This document shows, piece after piece, positions 33,650-41,881 of a stretch of DNA of 64,000 bases. The first letter of the stretch is position 1, and each line of letters starts with the position of its first letter. The DNA is from an uncultured Collinsella sp. (GTDB taxonomy: Bacteria > Actinomycetota > Coriobacteriia > Coriobacteriales > Coriobacteriaceae): the NCBI GenBank assembly GCA_900541135.1, contig UQIG01000002.1, positions 45,324 to 109,323 on the forward strand, written 5' to 3'. The position numbers were made by a program, and so were the translations under genes. The notes under the pieces are model-generated. The model saw only the letters and a list, made by a program, of their open reading frames with translations, searched no databases and was not told the origin of the DNA.

Positions 33650-34303
33650 ATGTTCTGTACCACTTGTGGTTCTCCCATTTCGGATGATGCCAAATTCTGC
33701 CCTGTTTGCGGATCTGCCGTTGGTGCCGCTTCTGCCGCTGCGGCCCCGCAGCCCCAGTCCGCCCCGCAGCCCACGCAGGTCCAGCCCGCTCCGGCCCAGG
33801 CTATTCAGCCCGCGCCCCAGCCTCAGCAGCAGTACACCGGTCAGCAGCAGTATACCGGTCAATACGCCCAACAGTCCGCATCCGCTCCGATGGACTATGG
33901 CCCCGTCAAGGCTGACCGCAGCCTGATCGGCTGGCTGCTGCTCTCTCTTGTGACCTGCGGTATCTATTCGTTCTACTTCCTGTATTGCTTGGCCCGCGAC
34001 ATCAATGTCATGTGCCAGGATGACGGCGATTCCACGCCGGGTCTGGCGGCATTCATCCTGCTGTCGTTTGTGACCTGCGGCTTCTACGCGTACTACTGGT
34101 ATTACAAGATTGGCAACCGCCTGCAGGCCAACGCTCCTCGCTACGGCCTGGTGTTCCAGGAAAACGGCACCACCGTTCTTCTGTGGCAGATCATCGGCGT
34201 ACTGCTGTGCGGTCTTGGCCCCATCTTTGCCATGAACATCATCATCAATAATACCAATGCCATGGCAACGGCTTACAACATCCGTCTTGGCGCTCATGCC
34301 TAA
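33650..34303 (+). CDS. Zinc-ribbon membrane protein with DUF4234 domain
   Basis: This 217-residue protein opens with the zinc ribbon MFCTTCGSPISDDAKFCPVC. A Gln/Pro/Ala linker containing a duplicated QQQYTG segment (about residues 60-80) follows, then a DUF4234 domain (about 95-210) with SLVTCGIYSFYFLYCLARDI and the repeated FVTCGFYAYYWYYK. Three or four membrane helices are visible. The family is uncharacterised. It overlaps the DUF2752 gene by eight bases, so the two are coupled. AAAAGGAG precedes the ATG. The paired SLVTCGIYS and SFVTCGFYA look like an internal duplication. Confidence 0.82.
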   Translation: MFCTTCGSPISDDAKFCPVCGSAVGAASAAAAPQPQSAPQPTQVQPAPAQAIQPAPQPQQQYTGQQQYTGQYAQQSASAPMDYGPVKADRSLIGWLLLSLVTCGIYSFYFLYCLARDINVMCQDDGDSTPGLAAFILLSFVTCGFYAYYWYYKIGNRLQANAPRYGLVFQENGTTVLLWQIIGVLLCGLGPIFAMNIIINNTNAMATAYNIRLGAHA

Positions 34304-34796
34304 CAATAAGGGCGGCGTGAACAGCTCCCAGGGACATAAGGGCACGGCGGAGCTCCTTCGCCGCGCCCTTTCTTGCACCGGCGCGCTCTTTGTCGCCTGG
34401 CTCGCGCTCTACCTGCTCGATATCGGCTGTATTTTTCGATTGATGACGGGCGTTCCTTGTCCGGGATGCGGCATGACGAGGGCGTGGCTGGCGGCGCTGC
34501 GCCTCGATTTTGCGGCGGCCTTTGCCTACCATCCGCTGTTTTGGGTGGTGCCGATTGCGTTCGTGCTCGCGTTCGTGCGCGAGGAGGTGGCATCGAGCAA
34601 GCTAAAGCGTGGTATCGACATTGCGGTCACCGTGTTGTGCGTGCTGGTCGTCGCCGTGTGGATCGTGCGCCTTATCAACCCGGCAGACGCGGGCCTGCTC
34701 TTTGGTGGTCACGCTCCCGCCGGAGTTCCCACCGATATCATCCACCTCGAACCCCCACGCTGGCTCTGCCATTTAGGGGCGGGGTACAAATGGTAG
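34296..34796 (+). CDS. DUF2752 membrane protein
   Basis: This 166-residue protein starts at the ATG inside the end of the DUF4234 gene (eight-base overlap, no separate ribosome site). The hallmark is GVPCPGCGMTRAWLAALRLD (about residues 55-74), a CPGCGxTR motif just after the first helix. Three membrane helices cover about 30-50, 75-95 and 105-125. The function is not known; the cysteine motif suggests metal or redox chemistry at the membrane face. It ends the zinc-ribbon trio and is followed by a strong terminator. Confidence 0.82.
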   Translation: MPNNKGGVNSSQGHKGTAELLRRALSCTGALFVAWLALYLLDIGCIFRLMTGVPCPGCGMTRAWLAALRLDFAAAFAYHPLFWVVPIAFVLAFVREEVASSKLKRGIDIAVTVLCVLVVAVWIVRLINPADAGLLFGGHAPAGVPTDIIHLEPPRWLCHLGAGYKW

Positions 34797-34814
34797 AAAG
34801 AGCACTTGACAAAT

Positions 34815-34854
34815 GAGCGGGGGCGGACGATTCGAAACGTCCGCCCCCGCTTTG
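34815..34854 (+). terminator. Terminator of the zinc-ribbon/DUF2752 cluster
   Basis: AGCGGGGGCGGACG pairs with CGTCCGCCCCCGCT around ATTCGAAA, followed by TTT. The M20 gene converges on it from the right. Confidence 0.85.
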
Positions 34855-34896
34855 ACATCGCGATGTGGCTATGACTGCGAGATGCCGGCGAATTGA

Positions 34897-36360
34897 CTAC
34901 TCGTCGTGCTTCCCCTCGCGGCGAGCGGCAGCCCGCGCATCGTGGATGCCCTTGATTGCGGCATGGCGGGCGGTGCGGGCATCGTGCATGGCGTCGCGCG
35001 CCTCAGCGGCCGTTGCCTTGGCAGAGCGCAGTTTGGCGGCCAAGTCGGGGTTGGTTTCGGCAACCGCGGCGATCGTGGGGCCGTCGAGCTCCTCTTGCGT
35101 GGGCTCGGCCAAAAAGTCGATGGCATACTGGGCGGCTACCATGGAACCCTTGGACAGTACCGACTCGTCAATCTTGTAGAAGCAAGAATGTTGGGCGTAC
35201 GTGGCGCCAATCTGGGGGTTGCGCGTGCCAACAAAGGCGAGCACGCCCGGTACGCGGCGCAGATACTCCGAGAAGTCCTCGCCCGAAAGCGTGCCACGGT
35301 AATGGCCTTCGCCGGCCGCACCCAGGCACTTGACCACGGCCTGACGACAACGCTCGCTCGAGGCGGCGTCGTTTTCGACCTTATAGTTGGCGATGGTGTA
35401 GTCGGTAAGTTCGGCCTCGGCGCCCAGGGCCGCCGCAGTGTGCTCCACGATGCGGCGCATGAGCTCGGGCATTTCCTCGTGCGTCGAATCGCCATAGGTA
35501 CGCACCGTGCCGGCGAGGTAGGCGGTGCCGGCGATGACGTTGCGTGCGGTGCCGCCGTGCAGCTCGCCGACAGTGATGACAGCAGGCTCGTAGGGGCTGA
35601 TTTCGCGTGAGACGATGGTCTGCAGGGCGTTGACAATCTCTGCCGCCACCATGACGGCGTCGTGGCCGCGCTGGGGCATGGCGCCGTGGCATGAGGTACC
35701 GCGAACGTCGATGCGGAACCAGTCGGTATTGGCCATGCGCGGGCCGGGCTCGCAGCTCACGGTACCGGCGTCGACCTCGCTCCAGATGTGCGCGGCGTAG
35801 GCGCCGTCGACGCCGTCGAGCACACCCGTGCCGATCATGAGTTTGGCGCCCTGGCCGTTTTCCTCACTGGGCTGGAAGACGATGCGGATCTCGCCGTGGA
35901 TGTCGTCGGTCATGTGGCGCAGGATTTGCAGCGTGCCGAGCATCATGGCGATATGGCAGTCGTGACCGCAGGCGTGCATGCAACCCTCGTTGACGCTGGC
36001 GAACTCCTCGCCGGTCTGCTCGGTGACGGGCAGGGCGTCGATATCGGCGCGCAGCAGGATACGGCGGCGCGGTGTGCCGTCCTCGCGGTAGGCATCCGGC
36101 GCGGTACCGCGAAGCGTCGCCACCAGGCCCGTCTTGAGCGGACGCTCGTAGGGGATATTCATGGCGTCGAGCTGGTTGGCGATGTCGGAAGTCGTGCGCT
36201 CCTCGGCAAGGCTCAGCTCCGGGTGCTTATGGAAGTGCCGGCGCTGCTTGATGATGTAGGGTTCAAACTCGGCGGCGATATCCTGGATGGCCGCGGTGAC
36301 GTCGTCTGCCGCGCGAACCTCGGTTGCCGCCATAATCTGCTGTGCCTTGGTCTTCGTCAT
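34897..36360 (-). CDS. M20 family amidohydrolase/aminoacylase-type peptidase
   Basis: This 487-residue protein starts at the ATG after AAGGAG; a far longer open frame upstream is not translated by these signals. M20D features are RRHFHKHPELSLAEERTTSD (about residues 40-59), RADIDALPVTEQTGEEFAS (about 106-124), HACGHDCHIAMMLG (about 131-144, metal ligands), and FQPSEENGQGAKLMI with catalytic Glu. Later come HGGTARNVIAGTAYLAGTVR and FVGTRNP. Such enzymes hydrolyse N-acyl amino acids, hippurate or peptide conjugates. The last 75 residues are an unusual charged Ala/Arg helix ending GKHDE. It is divergent from the YtcJ-type amidohydrolase gene. Confidence 0.88.
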   Translation of the reverse strand: MTKTKAQQIMAATEVRAADDVTAAIQDIAAEFEPYIIKQRRHFHKHPELSLAEERTTSDIANQLDAMNIPYERPLKTGLVATLRGTAPDAYREDGTPRRRILLRADIDALPVTEQTGEEFASVNEGCMHACGHDCHIAMMLGTLQILRHMTDDIHGEIRIVFQPSEENGQGAKLMIGTGVLDGVDGAYAAHIWSEVDAGTVSCEPGPRMANTDWFRIDVRGTSCHGAMPQRGHDAVMVAAEIVNALQTIVSREISPYEPAVITVGELHGGTARNVIAGTAYLAGTVRTYGDSTHEEMPELMRRIVEHTAAALGAEAELTDYTIANYKVENDAASSERCRQAVVKCLGAAGEGHYRGTLSGEDFSEYLRRVPGVLAFVGTRNPQIGATYAQHSCFYKIDESVLSKGSMVAAQYAIDFLAEPTQEELDGPTIAAVAETNPDLAAKLRSAKATAAEARDAMHDARTARHAAIKGIHDARAAARREGKHDE

Positions 36361-36516
36361 GGTCGATTTGCTCCTTGTTGGCTCGATCGCAAAATCGTAC
36401 AGGCTCTCTCCAGTATGCCACCTGCCGCTAGGGCTGGTAAAGTTGCCGTTTGCCGCTTGGGGTTTTGTCACAAGGGCGGGGGAGTACACTCGGAGGTGTT
36501 GAATTTCCCGCCAGAG

Positions 36517-38166
36517 ATGGGGATGCCCATGCAGCATATCGATCGGATTATCCGCTCCAAGAACGTTTTTACCGCCCAAGACGGTATCGATGCCGCCCGC
36601 GAGCTGGCGATTGCCATTGCGGGTGATCGCATCGTCGCAGTCGGCGCGCCCGATGACGTGATTGCCGCCGCCCCTGCTGCCACGCCGGTGGTCGACTACG
36701 GCGAGCAGTTTGTCTGCCCCGGTTTCCATGATGCGCACCTGCACTTCTTCCATACCTCGGTCGGTTCCTCGCCGTACATGCTCATGGATATGGGCACGTC
36801 CGAGGCGGCACTGGTGCAGCATGCGCTCGAGTTTTCCCAGGGCCTGCCCGACGACGCCTGGGTCGTGACCCAGGGCTGGCGCGATTACCGCTGGGATCCG
36901 CCCGAGCATCCTACCAAGGCCTCCCTCGACGCCGCCTTCCCCGGTCGCCCCTGTGTTATGTATTCGGGCGATGGGCATACGCTGTGGCTCAACAGCCGCG
37001 CACTCGAAGCCCTCGGCGTGACGCGTGACAGCGAGCCTCCGGCGGGTGGCAGTTACGACAAGGACTCGAACGGTGAGCTTACGGGTATTGCCCACGAGGC
37101 AGCTGCTATGCAGCTGCTGCCGCGCTGCCTGGAATGGCTGGGCGAGGACCGCATCGCGAGCGCTTACGGCGACCAGATGAAGCGTATGGCCGAGCAAGGC
37201 ATCACCTCAATCTGCGATATGTCGCTCATGCCCATGCCGGGCTGCGACTTTATTCGCGACGATGTTTACGACAGGCTGCAGGCCGCCGGCAAGCTGGGCA
37301 TCCGCGCCCATCTGTTTCCCACGCTGCTGGATGACCAATCGCGCTTGGAGGAACTCCAGACCCGCTACGCGAACAACGCGCTGCTCTCGGCGCCAGGATT
37401 TAAACAGTTCTTCGACGGCGTGTCGAGCGAGCATACCGCATACCTCACTGAGCCCTATACTAACCCGCGCTTCCCGGGCGACCAGGGTCGCCTGACGGTT
37501 CCTGTCGAGCGCATGCGCAAGTTGGTTCTGGCGGCAGCCGAGCGCGGCCACACCGTGCGCATCCACGTTATCGGCGACGGTGCCATCCATGCCGCACTCG
37601 ATATCTTTGAGGAGGCGGCAGAGCTCTACGGCCTGCCCCAGCACGGTCATAATACGCTTGAGCATTTGGAGAATCTGCTGCCTCAGGACATCGATCGTCT
37701 GCGCAAGCTCAACGTCATTGCCTCGAGCCAGCCTTGCCACATCACGCTCGACCCGGGTGGCCCGGAGCGCGACCTGGGCCTGGAACGCAGCCGCATCATG
37801 TGGCCGTTTGCGACCTATAAGCAGCGCGGCATCCGCCAAGCTTTTGGTACCGACAGCCCCATCACGGCCGTTACCAGCATGAACGTGCTCTACACGGCTA
37901 TTACGCGCCAAGACCCTCGCAGCCACTGGCCCGAGGGCGGCTGGCTCCCCAGCGAGCGCATCGACGCGGCTACAGCTCTGCGCAACTACACCTTGGGCAG
38001 CGCCTACGCAGCAGGTGACGAGCAAAACCTCGGCAGCCTGGAGCCCGGCAAATACGCCGACCTGGTAGTCCTGGACCAAAGCCCGCTCACCGTTGACCCC
38101 CAAGAGCTCCAAGCCACCAAGGTTCAGGCCACCTACCTGGCAGGTAACTTAATCTACGAGCGTTAG
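36517..38166 (+). CDS. YtcJ-like amidohydrolase family protein
   Basis: This 549-residue protein belongs to the amidohydrolase_3 family. The metal-binding HDAHLHF is at about residues 71-77, IHVIGDGAIH is at about 350, and FGTDSPIT with the catalytic Asp is at about 447. The C-terminal LGSLEPGKYADLVVLDQSPL re-forms the beta-sandwich. Members hydrolyse exocyclic amides or formamides; the substrate is open. In-frame ATGs at 36517, 36523 and 36529 are all possible. The last has the best-placed G-run; 36517 is given as the longest. It is divergent from the M20 gene. Confidence 0.85.
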   Translation: MGMPMQHIDRIIRSKNVFTAQDGIDAARELAIAIAGDRIVAVGAPDDVIAAAPAATPVVDYGEQFVCPGFHDAHLHFFHTSVGSSPYMLMDMGTSEAALVQHALEFSQGLPDDAWVVTQGWRDYRWDPPEHPTKASLDAAFPGRPCVMYSGDGHTLWLNSRALEALGVTRDSEPPAGGSYDKDSNGELTGIAHEAAAMQLLPRCLEWLGEDRIASAYGDQMKRMAEQGITSICDMSLMPMPGCDFIRDDVYDRLQAAGKLGIRAHLFPTLLDDQSRLEELQTRYANNALLSAPGFKQFFDGVSSEHTAYLTEPYTNPRFPGDQGRLTVPVERMRKLVLAAAERGHTVRIHVIGDGAIHAALDIFEEAAELYGLPQHGHNTLEHLENLLPQDIDRLRKLNVIASSQPCHITLDPGGPERDLGLERSRIMWPFATYKQRGIRQAFGTDSPITAVTSMNVLYTAITRQDPRSHWPEGGWLPSERIDAATALRNYTLGSAYAAGDEQNLGSLEPGKYADLVVLDQSPLTVDPQELQATKVQATYLAGNLIYER

Positions 38167-38184
38167 CCCCACATCCCATCCCTC

Positions 38185-38251
38185 AGTTGCGGTGAAATAC
38201 GGACTAAATAACACCTCAACAGCCAAAAACAGTCCATATTCCACCGCAACT
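38185..38251. repeat. Hairpin with 21-bp arms after the amidohydrolase gene
   Basis: The arm at 38185-38205 (begins AGTTGCGGTG) pairs with 38231-38251 with two mismatches around an A-rich 25-base loop. Confidence 0.65.
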
Positions 38252-38252
38252 T

Positions 38253-38285
38253 AAGGGGCACGTTTCAGCAACGTGCCCCTTTCTT
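38253..38285 (+). terminator. Terminator of the YtcJ-like amidohydrolase gene
   Basis: AAGGGGCACGT and ACGTGCCCCTT arms around TTCAGCA are followed by TCTT. Confidence 0.85.
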
Positions 38286-38314
38286 GTGCACCCTACCCGC
38301 ATCGCCATTTTGCT

Positions 38315-38542
38315 GCACTGACTTTTCTGAATGCCGGGCCCGATAACGTTGACTCAGCTCCCGTGTGGCGCCGGAGGGGCGGGGCATAAGGTTTATCGCG
38401 AGTTCCGCACGAGCCGAAGGCCACTTAATGTGGCCTTCGTGCGAGCAGGACTGCCCGAGCAGGAAACCTTATGCCCCGCCCCTCCGGCGCCACATGGGAG
38501 CCACTGCTAAGTTATCCCCCGGCATTCAGAAAATCTAAGTGC
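38315..38542. repeat. 228-bp nested inverted repeat upstream of groES
   Basis: The two halves are near mirror images from GCACT at 38315 to AGTGC at 38542. The best arms are TTTCTGAATGCCGGG near the ends and a perfect 30-bp block at 38364-38393 against 38464-38493. The centre holds an inner hairpin, CGCACGA...GAAGGCCAC/GTGGCCTTC...GTGCG. No ORF lies inside it. It could be a MITE-like element or a structured RNA. Confidence 0.75.
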
Positions 38543-38670
38543 CAAAAAATAAGATTTTTTGACTCCGTGTTGTATAACCCGCCATTCGTGGGTACCATTC
38601 AACGCGTACGCAAACAAAAAGGGTTAACCCGCGCGGCATGACCGCGCGGCCCACAAAGGAGGAAACAAGC

Positions 38671-38964
38671 ATGTCGTCTTTGAAGCCGCTTGCAGATCGC
38701 GTCCTGGTCAAGCCCGACGAGGCCGAGCAGAAGACCGCTTCTGGTCTGTACATCGCCAGCAACGCTCAGGAGAAGCCGCAGCGCGGCACCATCGTTGCTG
38801 TTGGCGCCGGTAAGGTCAACGACAAGGGCGAGCGCATCCCCATGGACGTTCAGGTCGGCGACGTTGTCATCTACGGTAAGTTCGGTGGCAACGAGGTCAA
38901 GGTCGACGGCGAGAAGTATCTGCTGATGCGCGCCGACGACATCTACGCCGTCGTCGAGGCCTAG
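38671..38964 (+). CDS. groS: Co-chaperonin GroES
   Basis: This 97-residue protein starts MSSLKPLADRVLVKPDEAEQ, with the mobile-loop region KTASGLYIASNAQEK (about residues 20-34) and the closing YLLMRADDIYAVVEA. Heptameric GroES caps the GroEL folding chamber. AAAGGAGG lies eight bases before the ATG. Just upstream the leader carries CCGCGCGG-catga-CCGCGCGG (38629-38649), a very stable hairpin. No CIRCE (HrcA) or HAIR (HspR) operator is visible, so heat control, if any, works differently. groEL follows 96 bases later. Confidence 0.97.
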   Translation: MSSLKPLADRVLVKPDEAEQKTASGLYIASNAQEKPQRGTIVAVGAGKVNDKGERIPMDVQVGDVVIYGKFGGNEVKVDGEKYLLMRADDIYAVVEA

Positions 38965-39060
38965 TCTCGTCAGAATCTCTGATTCGTCTTTGAACGCGTC
39001 CGCCGCATAGGACTCGGAAGCGGCGACGCGAGTCACATTTCTTTTGGAGGATTACCTACC

Positions 39061-40698
39061 ATGGCAAAGAACATTACGTTCAACACCGATGCCCGCGCCA
39101 AGCTCGCCAAGGGCGTCAACACTCTGGCCGACGCCGTTACCGTCACCATGGGCCCCAAGGGCCGTTACGTCGCTCTGCAGCGCACGTTCGGTGCCCCGAC
39201 CATCACCAACGACGGCGTTTCCGTCGCTAAGGAGATCGAGCTCGAGGACAACATCGAGAACATGGGCGCTCAGCTGGTGAAGGAGGTCGCCACCAAGACC
39301 AACGACACCGTGGGTGACGGCACCACCACCGCAACCCTGCTCGCCCAGGCTATCGTCAACGACGGTCTGCGTAACGTCGCCGCCGGCGCCAACCCGCTGG
39401 CCATCCGTCGCGGCATCGACAAGGCTGTAAACGCCGCCGTCGCCGAGATGAAGAAGCAGGCCAAGCCGGTCGAGACCAAGGAGCAGATCGCTTCCGTCGG
39501 TACCATCTCCGCCGGTGACCCCGAGGTCGGCGAGAAGATCGCCGAGGCCATGGAGGTCGTGGGTAAGGACGGCGTCATCACCGTCGAGGATTCCCAGACG
39601 TTCGACATTACCATCGACACCGTCGAGGGCATGCAGTTCGACAAGGGCTATGTCTCCGCTTACTTCGTCACGGACAACGACCGCATGGAGGCCGTGATGA
39701 AGGATCCGTACATCCTCATCACCGACCAGAAGATCTCCAGCGTTCAGGACATCATGCCTGTTCTCGAGGCTGTCCAGCGCGCCGGCCGTGGCCTGCTCAT
39801 CATCGCTGAGGACATCGACGGCGAGGCTCTGCCGACCCTGGTCCTCAACAAGATCCGTGGCGCTCTCAACGTCTGCGCCGTCAAGGCCCCGGGCTATGGC
39901 GATCGCCGCAAGCGCATCCTCGAGGACATCGCCGTCCTCACCGGTGGCCAGGCCGCTCTGGACGAGCTGGGCGTGAAGGTCGCTGACATCACCGCCGATA
40001 TGCTCGGTACTGCTAAGTCCGTCACCATCTCCAAGGACAACACCGTCGTCGTCGGCGGCGCTGGCTCCAAGGAGGCCATCGACGCCCGCATCGCTCAGAT
40101 CAAGGGCGAGATGGAGAACACCACCTCTGACTTCGACCGCGAGAAGCTCCAGGAGCGCCTGGCCAAGCTCTCCGGTGGCGTTGCCGTCATTAAGGTCGGC
40201 GCTGCTACCGAGTCCGAGCTCAAGGAGATCAAGCACCGCGTCGAGGACGCCCTGCAGGCAACCCGCGCTGCTGTCGAGGAGGGCATTGTCGCCGGCGGCG
40301 GCGTCGCCTTCATGGACGCTGCTCCTGCGCTCGACGCTGTCGAGATCGATGACCCCGAGGAGAAGATCGGCGTCGATATCGTCAAGAAGGCTCTGACCGC
40401 TCCGGTCGCTACCATCGCCAAGAACGCTGGCTTTGAGGGTGCTGTCGTGGTCGACAAGGTTGCCGAGCTGCCCGCCGGCCAGGGTCTCAACTCTGCCAAC
40501 GGCGAGTGGGGCGACATGATTGAGATGGGCGTCCTCGACCCCGTCAAGGTCAGCCGCGTCACCCTGCAGAACGCTGCTTCTGTCGCCAGCCTGATCCTCA
40601 TCACCGAGGCTACCGTCTCCGATGTGCCCAAGAACACTCAGCTTGAGGATGCCATCGCTGCTGCCACCGCTGGTCAGCAGGGCGGCGGTATGTACTAA
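39061..40698 (+). CDS. groL: Chaperonin GroEL
   Basis: This 545-residue protein is a full-length group I chaperonin. The ATP site shows TVTMGPKGRYVALQ (about residues 26-39) and DGTTTATLLAQAIV (about 86-99). The apical region has KAPGYGDRRKRILEDIAVLT (about 276-295), and the C-terminus ends in the short Gly-Met tail GGGMY. The complex encloses unfolded proteins for ATP-driven folding. The usual GPKGRNV appears as GPKGRYV here. GGAGG precedes the ATG. The gene is followed by a terminator nested inside a long inverted repeat. Confidence 0.97.
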   Translation: MAKNITFNTDARAKLAKGVNTLADAVTVTMGPKGRYVALQRTFGAPTITNDGVSVAKEIELEDNIENMGAQLVKEVATKTNDTVGDGTTTATLLAQAIVNDGLRNVAAGANPLAIRRGIDKAVNAAVAEMKKQAKPVETKEQIASVGTISAGDPEVGEKIAEAMEVVGKDGVITVEDSQTFDITIDTVEGMQFDKGYVSAYFVTDNDRMEAVMKDPYILITDQKISSVQDIMPVLEAVQRAGRGLLIIAEDIDGEALPTLVLNKIRGALNVCAVKAPGYGDRRKRILEDIAVLTGGQAALDELGVKVADITADMLGTAKSVTISKDNTVVVGGAGSKEAIDARIAQIKGEMENTTSDFDREKLQERLAKLSGGVAVIKVGAATESELKEIKHRVEDALQATRAAVEEGIVAGGGVAFMDAAPALDAVEIDDPEEKIGVDIVKKALTAPVATIAKNAGFEGAVVVDKVAELPAGQGLNSANGEWGDMIEMGVLDPVKVSRVTLQNAASVASLILITEATVSDVPKNTQLEDAIAAATAGQQGGGMY

Positions 40699-40728
40699 GG
40701 CCGACAAGGTCTAGAACTCCCACCGGGA

Positions 40729-40865
40729 ATCCGGGGGCGTGACGGGGGTTTCTCTCCGGAACGTCCTCGGACATGTAAAGAGGCTCCGCATCGCGCTTCG
40801 CGCTGCGGAGCCTCTTTGCGTCCTGCGGAATGTTCCGGAGAGAAACCCCCGTCACGCCCCCGGAT
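40729..40865. repeat. 137-bp nested inverted repeat downstream of groEL
   Basis: A perfect 34-bp arm at 40729-40762 (ATCCGGGGGCGTGACGGGGG...) pairs with 40832-40865. The groEL terminator hairpin sits in the middle. The architecture copies that of the element at 38315, but the sequences differ. Confidence 0.8.
40777..40820 (+). terminator. Terminator hairpin after groEL
   Basis: AAAGAGGCTCCGCA and TGCGGAGCCTCTTT arms form a 14-bp stem around a GCG/CGC loop; the T-run is short. Confidence 0.75.
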
Positions 40866-41059
40866 CCCCTGCGTTTATGGCCTTGAGGTCGGCTCGCGGA
40901 GAAGGACGTGATTGATGGGAATACGTGTCCCTTTTGCTGTTTCGCGCTTTGCGCGAAAGGCGCACCACTTTGGCTTGAACGGAGAACGTGGTCGTCGTTC
41001 CAACTTGTCCCGGGTGTATTTCTGGAGCGTTTCCCTACCACAAATTACCCTTGGCATAC

Positions 41060-41087
41060 TTGCGCGAAAACCTGCTGGTGCTACACT
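41060..41087 (+). promoter_or_regulatory. Putative promoter of the riboswitch-ribU operon
   Basis: TTGCGC and TACACT are separated by 16 bases, placing the start just before the FMN aptamer. The 190 bases before it (40870-41059) hold no supported gene. Confidence 0.4.
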
Positions 41088-41098
41088 TGCAATTGCTG

Positions 41099-41277
41099 TT
41101 TCAGGGCGGGGTGGAATTCCCCACTGGCGGTAAATCGGGCGGTGCCAAAGGGGCGCCGTGGCGCAGGCAAAGTGCCTGCGACCGAGCCGATGAGTCCGCG
41201 ACCCGTGTGTGCGTTGGTTCGCATGCCGGCTGAACTGGTGAGATCCCAGTACCAACGGTTAGAGTCCGGATGAAAGA
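41099..41277 (+). promoter_or_regulatory. FMN riboswitch (RFN element)
   Basis: Conserved aptamer blocks occur in order: TTCAGGGCGGGGTGGAATTC, then CCCACTGGCGGTAAAT, GAGTCCGCGACCC, and GCTGAACTGGTGAGATCCCA. The closing blocks are GTACCAACGGTTAGAGTCCG and GATGAAAGAGG. The variable stem between the second and third blocks is long. FMN binding would turn down the downstream riboflavin importer. The ribU ribosome site starts only a few bases after the aptamer, which suggests translational control. Confidence 0.95.
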
Positions 41278-41290
41278 GGCAGGTGATCTT

Positions 41291-41881
41291 ATGTCTGAAC
41301 AGTCGCAGCATATCCATTTTGAGAACACGAATAGGTGGAGCACCAAACAGCTCGTTACCATGGCGTTGATGTGCGCCTTGGGAGCACTGTTTATGTATGT
41401 GCAGCTGCCCATCCTCCCCTCGGCGCCGTTTTTGACGTATGACCCGTCGCTGGTGCCGGCGATGGTGTGTGGATTTGCGTATGGCCCTGGCGCCGGCACC
41501 GCTGTTGCCGCTATGGCGATCGTTATCCATGCGCTTACCACGGGCGATTGGGTCGGTGCGCTTATGAACTTGGTTGCCACGCTGGGCTATATTCTGCCTG
41601 CGGCTATCGTCTATCAGAAGATGCGCACCTACAAGGGTGCCGTGATTGGCCTGGCGCTGGGCGTTATTGCCGCTACGGTGCTTTCTATGGTCGCGAATCT
41701 GACCATTGGCGTTTGGTTCTGGTATGGCTCGGTCGACGTGATTTTGCCGCTCATGATTCCCGCTGTGCTGCCGTTCAACCTTATCAAGACCGTGCTCAAC
41801 TCGGTGTTGACGCTGGCGGTGTACAAGGCGGTCTCTAATCTCATTACGCCCAAGAAGGACCAGGTCAAAGGCCGCGCATGA
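41291..41881 (+). CDS. ribU: Riboflavin ECF transporter substrate-binding protein RibU
   Basis: This 196-residue S component has five or six membrane helices. It shows the family-typical LVTMALMCALGALFMYVQLP near the N-terminus, then LPSAPFLTYDPSLVPAMVCG, followed by GFAYGPGAGTAVAAM. It binds riboflavin from outside and docks on the energising module encoded next. The FMN riboswitch directly upstream fixes the vitamin assignment. It starts at the ATG after AGGCAGGTG. It overlaps the ATPase gene by four bases (ATGA). Confidence 0.93.
   Translation: MSEQSQHIHFENTNRWSTKQLVTMALMCALGALFMYVQLPILPSAPFLTYDPSLVPAMVCGFAYGPGAGTAVAAMAIVIHALTTGDWVGALMNLVATLGYILPAAIVYQKMRTYKGAVIGLALGVIAATVLSMVANLTIGVWFWYGSVDVILPLMIPAVLPFNLIKTVLNSVLTLAVYKAVSNLITPKKDQVKGRA

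Noticed and set aside
36361..37197. Upstream extension of the M20 frame by 279 codons
   Set aside because: The extension runs antisense through the YtcJ-like gene and lacks M20 sequence. The ATG at 36360 has AAGGAG and begins just before the conserved region.
38543..38670. Search for CIRCE (HrcA) or HAIR (HspR) operators before groES
   Set aside because: No TTAGCACTC/GAGTGCTAA or CTTGAGT/ACTCAAG pair is present. Only an AT-rich palindrome and the CCGCGCGG hairpin are seen.
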